From Terriglobia bacterium (GTDB taxonomy: Bacteria > Acidobacteriota > Terriglobia > Versatilivoradales > Versatilivoraceae), in NCBI GenBank assembly GCA_022452285.1, contig JAKUNG010000010.1:62001-126000 (forward strand): a stretch of DNA of 64,000 bases, written 5' to 3'. Numbering within the stretch: the stretch's first letter is position 1; each line of letters opens with the position of its first letter. The position numbers and the translations under genes are program-made. Below, in pieces: positions 60,318 through 64,000 of this stretch. The notes under the pieces were generated by a model. That model was given only the letters and a program-made list of their open reading frames with translations. It had not been told where the DNA came from and did not search any database.

Positions 60318-61016
60318 GTGTCTCTCTCAATCGAGTGGGTTGGATTAGCGTGCTTCCGTCTTTGGAAAAATGGTAGGCCCTGGCTGGTTTTGGACCCTTA
60401 TACCCCCTCAGCGGTAGGAGTAGGGGGCCCTGATACCCCTTTTCTCCAAGCAGATCAAATAATCGTAAGCTCTTTAACTGATAAGGGGCATTCATGCATT
60501 AAGATTGTAGAGGGTAATCCTCCAGTGATCAATGCCCTGGACCTGTCCGAAGGATATCAACAAGCTGAAATAGACGGTGAACCTATTTTAACAGTTAAAG
60601 CTGCAGAAGCTGCTGATCACCCTGAAGGGGCAGATGACAACGCTCTTTTTGCTTTTAAAGCTGAAGATCTCTGGATAGTACATATGGGAGACCTTGGCTA
60701 TGGACTTACCGCGGAACAGCTCAAACCTTTTATTGGTCATTGTGATGTTTTATTGGCTATTGTGGGTGAGAAATTGACGTTGACACTTGACGAACTGGAT
60801 CCAATGATCGATATTTTGAACCCAAGATGGATTCTGCCAATGCATTACTATCTTCCTCCTATTGATGGTGGCATGACTCCTCTGGATGGCTTTTTAAAAC
60901 GTCATCCTCAGGAACCTCTTTTCTTTGTTCGTCATCACACTATTTCTTTACCGATCCTTAGTGTTAATAATCATAGACCAACTGTAGTAGTGCTGGAACC
61001 CTCAGGTTATCAGTAG
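60318..61016 (+). CDS. Metallo-beta-lactamase-fold-like protein with degenerate HxHxDH motif
   Basis: GTG start with AAGGAGG RBS; 'IEWVGLACFRLWKNGRPWLVLDPYTP', 'QADQIIVSSLTDKGHS' at the expected HxHxDH site, 'IVHMGDLGYGLTAEQL', 'PRWILPMHYYLPP'. Confidence 0.7.
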   Translation: MSLSIEWVGLACFRLWKNGRPWLVLDPYTPSAVGVGGPDTPFLQADQIIVSSLTDKGHSCIKIVEGNPPVINALDLSEGYQQAEIDGEPILTVKAAEAADHPEGADDNALFAFKAEDLWIVHMGDLGYGLTAEQLKPFIGHCDVLLAIVGEKLTLTLDELDPMIDILNPRWILPMHYYLPPIDGGMTPLDGFLKRHPQEPLFFVRHHTISLPILSVNNHRPTVVVLEPSGYQ

Positions 61017-61156
61017 AACTAAAATCAAAACAAGAATCTCCTAGATTGATTTTTTTTGAAGAGGTTGACTAACTGAATATTTGGTTAGGAAATCTAAGTC
61101 TTGAAAACTATTTAGGCTCTATATCATCTTAAAGGTGGTATTAGTTAATTAGTGGT

Positions 61157-61933
61157 TTATTCTGTGAATACTTCCCGAAAACGGTTCATGGCTAAATGAT
61201 CATCGCTTTGTGGAAAGGCTTCTAATCCAATCACTCCATTATATTTTATCTCTTTAAGCACTGAAACTACGTGAGGGTAATTAATTTCTCCTGTGCCAGG
61301 CTCATGTCGACCAGGGACATCTGCTACATGAATGTGTCCGATCAGTTTTTGATAATCCCTAATTCCTTGAATGATATTACCCTCCTCTATCTGGAGGTGG
61401 TAGATATCAACTAACATCCGTATTCGGGAACTCCCAACCTGTTCAATCAACCGAGCTGCATCCTCCAGTTTAGGAAAGGGATAACCAAAGTGGTCAACTT
61501 TGGTATTTAGGACCTCGAAATTATAAAAAATATTGTTTTGCTCAGCTACTTCCGCTAGTTCACTTAGACATCGATAGGCAGTTATCCATACATCAGCAGG
61601 ATGTGAGGCGATAGAATGAATGACCTTGCCTTCTTTGTCGAGCTCACCTGTTGCAATGGCCAAACTTCGGCAATTAAGTTTTTTGGCGATCTCTAGATTC
61701 TTTTTGGTACCGGTAAGGAAAGTAGCTACGCCATCAGGATGGACCATACTCCCTGGACCCCACCCTGGCATTGAGGCAATCTTAATCTTAGGATCATTAC
61801 TAATATCTTCTAAGGAGTCATTTTCCCAACCCCACAGCTCTATGGAAAATCCAGCTTTGGCAACTTCTTTAACACGCTGTTTGAAGGGGAGATCAGGAAA
61901 AAAAGTTCCTTCACAAACTGACAATTCAAACAT
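61157..61933 (-). CDS. Hydroxypyruvate isomerase-like TIM barrel / sugar phosphate isomerase
   Basis: 'FELSVCEGTFFPDLPFKQRVKEVAKAGFSIELWGWEN', 'FYNFEVLNTKVDHFGYPFPKLEDAARLIEQVGSSRIRMLVDIYHLQIEEGNIIQGIRDYQKLIGHIHVADVPGRHEPGTGEINYPHV'. Confidence 0.92.
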   Translation of the reverse strand: MFELSVCEGTFFPDLPFKQRVKEVAKAGFSIELWGWENDSLEDISNDPKIKIASMPGWGPGSMVHPDGVATFLTGTKKNLEIAKKLNCRSLAIATGELDKEGKVIHSIASHPADVWITAYRCLSELAEVAEQNNIFYNFEVLNTKVDHFGYPFPKLEDAARLIEQVGSSRIRMLVDIYHLQIEEGNIIQGIRDYQKLIGHIHVADVPGRHEPGTGEINYPHVVSVLKEIKYNGVIGLEAFPQSDDHLAMNRFREVFTE

Positions 61934-62108
61934 AATTAGCTCCTTTTAATTTGTTACATAATTATTTGTCATTCCGCTGTTTTGTTTTTCACAGTATTAT
62001 TTAAAAAGAAATTTATTTGTAGCGGGAAATTTTTCTTCGACCTTATTTTACTTCAAAGAAGGATTAAAAAACCTATTTTTGGGTCTACTTTTTCATATAG
62101 GGGGATAC

Positions 62109-62882
62109 ATGAGTGGTCGTTTTCGTGAACTACTGAAAAAAAATGAAGTACTTTATGGAGTAATTTGTAGGGATGTTTCAATAACGGACTTGGAACTAAT
62201 GGCTCAGATTGGTTATACAGTGGTTTTTTTGGATCTTGAACATAGTTCACAATCAACAGCTGAGGTTCTGCGTTTAGGCCGTGTCATTCATCATTTAGGA
62301 ATGGTTCCATTAGTCAGAATTCCTGAATTGTCTCGATCTCATGTTCAGTGTTTATTAGATGGTGGAATTGAGATTTTAACCTTGCCAGATGTTAAAAGTT
62401 CTGACCAGGCGTCACAGTTTGTTCAGCTAGGAAAATTTCCTCCCAAAGGCCAACGGGGGATATCTACCTCCTGTGCTGGAACAAATTTTACATTAGGGGT
62501 CGATCCTAAGCAAACTTTGAAAAATGTCAATGAAGGTACTTCACTGATGGTTATGATTGAAAGTGATGAAGGATATCATGCCTTAGACGAAATCCTTGAA
62601 GTAGAGGGGATTGATCTCTTAACAATAGGAGAAATGGATTGGTCGGTTAGTTTAGGTATTTTTGGAGATGAGGCAAAAAGAGTGCTTCGTCCAAAAATAG
62701 AGGAGGTTTTGGTTAAGGCTCATAAAAAGGAAAAAATTTTGGCGATGGGAGGTAGTTCACCTGAACAGATTGCTCACTATCGAAACCTTGGGGTGCGTCT
62801 GTTTTTTGTAGGTGTTGACGTGAATCTCAAACGTAAAATACTAGCAGATAGTCTCTCCACTTTTCGGGAAAGTGTCGGGTAA
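62109..62882 (+). CDS. HpcH/HpaI family aldolase
   Basis: 'LYGVICRDVSITDLELMAQIGYTVVFLDLEHSSQS', 'HLGMVPLVRIPELSRSHVQCLLDGGIEILTLPDVKSSDQASQFVQLGKFPPKGQRGIS'. Start revised from 62079 to the ATG after GGGGGA. Confidence 0.92.
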   Translation: MSGRFRELLKKNEVLYGVICRDVSITDLELMAQIGYTVVFLDLEHSSQSTAEVLRLGRVIHHLGMVPLVRIPELSRSHVQCLLDGGIEILTLPDVKSSDQASQFVQLGKFPPKGQRGISTSCAGTNFTLGVDPKQTLKNVNEGTSLMVMIESDEGYHALDEILEVEGIDLLTIGEMDWSVSLGIFGDEAKRVLRPKIEEVLVKAHKKEKILAMGGSSPEQIAHYRNLGVRLFFVGVDVNLKRKILADSLSTFRESVG

Positions 62883-62963
62883 AATGATCTTCTAATATAG
62901 GTGGTGTAACTAACCATGCCTAATAATATTAGTCTCTGGAGATGCTTGCAATCTGAAGAAGAA

Positions 62964-62988
62964 CCGCTGTAAAATTGTAGAAACTTCC
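62964..62988 (+). repeat. Leader repeat copy 1 (upstream of Sel1 gene)
   Basis: CCGCTGTAAAATTGTAGAAACTTCC, closely similar to 63628-63652. Confidence 0.6.
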
Positions 62989-63007
62989 AAAACAAACAGG
63001 TAATACC

Positions 63008-63574
63008 ATGAGGATTCTGAACTACCTCCTAATAGCAGTTCTCTTTCTTGCTGGATGCACCAGTGTGTTTGGACAGGACTATTCCAAGAAATCAGTTAAA
63101 GAATTGTTCTCACTAGCTGAACAAAGTGATGCTGAGGCTCAATACAATTTAGGGGTGAGGTATGAAAATGGTCGAGGGGTCAGAAAGAACCAACAGAAAG
63201 CTTTTTGGTGGTGGAGAGTAGCTGCTGAACACGGACATCCTCAGGCTCAATACAATTTAGGACAGATGTATGATAAAGGTCATGGTGTTCCTCAAAGTTC
63301 CCAATTAGCCGTCAGGTGGTACAGAAGATCTGCTGCACAGGGTAATGCTCAGGGTCAATTCTTTTTAGGATTTAGTTATAAGGATGGTGAAGGAGTTCCA
63401 AAGGACCATGTCCTAGCCTACAAGTGGTTCAACCTAGCTGCTGTTCAAGGACAGAGAAGGGCTGCTGAAGTCAGAGATGAGCTAGCCACATTCATGACAC
63501 CCTCCCAAATATCTGAAGCCCAGAAACTAGCCAGAGAATTCAAACCTAGAAGTGAAATGCCCCACCGGTTTTAA
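63008..63574 (+). CDS. Sel1-repeat (TPR-like) protein, exported/lipoprotein candidate
   Basis: 'LLIAVLFLAGCTS' lipobox-like; three Sel1 repeats ('AEAQYNLGVRYENGRGVRKNQQKAFWWWRVAAEHGHPQAQYNLGQMYDKGHGVPQ...'). Confidence 0.92.
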   Translation: MRILNYLLIAVLFLAGCTSVFGQDYSKKSVKELFSLAEQSDAEAQYNLGVRYENGRGVRKNQQKAFWWWRVAAEHGHPQAQYNLGQMYDKGHGVPQSSQLAVRWYRRSAAQGNAQGQFFLGFSYKDGEGVPKDHVLAYKWFNLAAVQGQRRAAEVRDELATFMTPSQISEAQKLAREFKPRSEMPHRF

Positions 63575-63627
63575 ATCCCGATGAAATATTTTTAGTGGAC
63601 CTGTTAGATCTTGCTCCTCCAAAAAAT

Positions 63628-63652
63628 CCGTTGTAAAATCTTAGAAACTTCT
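63628..63652 (+). repeat. Leader repeat copy 2 (upstream of TnpB fragment)
   Basis: CCGTTGTAAAATCTTAGAAACTTCT, ~21/25 identity to 62964-62988. Confidence 0.6.
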
Positions 63653-63683
63653 AACAAAAATCTAACAAGTAAGGATCGCTGCC

Positions 63684-63800
63684 ATGAAACGGCTTCAAGC
63701 CTATAAGTATGAACTGATGCCTAACGGGGAACAAAAACGGAACATGAGACGTTTTGCCGGATCTAAGCGCGGATTGTTACTTTTGTCAAAGCATGCCTAA
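63684..63800 (+). pseudogene. Truncated TnpB/OrfB (IS200/IS605-type) N-terminal fragment
   Basis: 38-aa frame MKRLQAYKYELMPNGEQKRNMRRFAGSKRGLLLLSKHA*; first ~27 aa match the TnpB N-terminal pattern (LQAYKYELMPNGEQ..MRRFAGS), then diverges. Confidence 0.75.
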
Positions 63801-64000
63801 GGGTACGTCGTAGTCAGGAGCTGGAAAAGCTTGATCAATTATCTCTATGTCTTCTTTCAATAAGTCCCAATCAGTTGAACCACTGTTTTCATGTACGTGC
63901 TGGGTTTTGCTAGCTTTGGGTATTGTGAAAACAGCTGGATTCCTAGTAAGGAAGTTTAAGATGATTTGTCGAATAGTTCGACCGCGGCTACTAGCAATTT
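63786..64000 (-). CDS. Aldo/keto reductase, C-terminal part (runs off window)
   Basis: Reverse-strand frame ...IASSRGRTIRQIILNFLTRNPAVFTIPKASKTQHVHENSGSTDWDLLKEDIEIIDQAFPAPDYDVPLGML*; 'FTIPKASKTQHVHEN' and 'LLKEDIEIIDQAFP' typical of AKR C-termini. Not in ORF track (truncated). Confidence 0.85.
   Translation of the reverse strand, partial: IASSRGRTIRQIILNFLTRNPAVFTIPKASKTQHVHENSGSTDWDLLKEDIEIIDQAFPAPDYDVPLGML

Noticed and set aside
61033-61060. Terminator AATCTCCTAGATTGATTTTTTTT
   Set aside because: T-run present but the stem is only 5 bp with a 3-nt loop; too weak to call.
1-64000. CRISPR array
   Set aside because: No regularly spaced direct repeats of 23-40 bp and no cas genes seen; the only tandem repeats are the 15-bp pyc start and the 85/21-bp clpC-bamA duplication.

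Overview
AT-rich chromosomal window from a diderm (Gram-negative-type) bacterium; I could not assign the lineage. Most of it is housekeeping: archaeal-type phosphoglycerate mutase, pyruvate carboxylase, glycolate oxidase glcDEF, ribH-nusB-lysS, lolE/lolD-clpC-bamA-(beta-propeller)-skp-fabZ-lpxA-lpxI-Gfo/Idh-tonB-like, trkA/trkH, uvrD/pcrA, lon, mqnE, glyA, proS, pdxJ and a tRNA-Gln(CUG). The right-hand ~7 kb is more accessory: a BNR/sialidase-like exoprotein, a divergent Nramp-like transporter lacking the canonical DPGN motif, two xylose-isomerase-like TIM barrels, an MBL-like protein lacking HxHxDH, an HpcH/HpaI aldolase, a Sel1-repeat lipoprotein candidate, a truncated TnpB N-terminus and the C-terminus of an aldo/keto reductase. 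The observations most worth checking are: (i) an 85-bp duplication of the clpC/bamA junction with a nested 21-bp duplication; (ii) perfect palindromes upstream of pyc (24 bp) and mqnE (20 bp); (iii) the Nramp-like/degenerate-MBL/aldolase cluster as a possible uncharacterised catabolic locus; (iv) the TnpB remnant preceded by a leader that resembles the leader of the neighbouring Sel1 gene. No CRISPR array, prophage or intact transposon was found. All calls come from reading the sequence and motifs; no database search was run.
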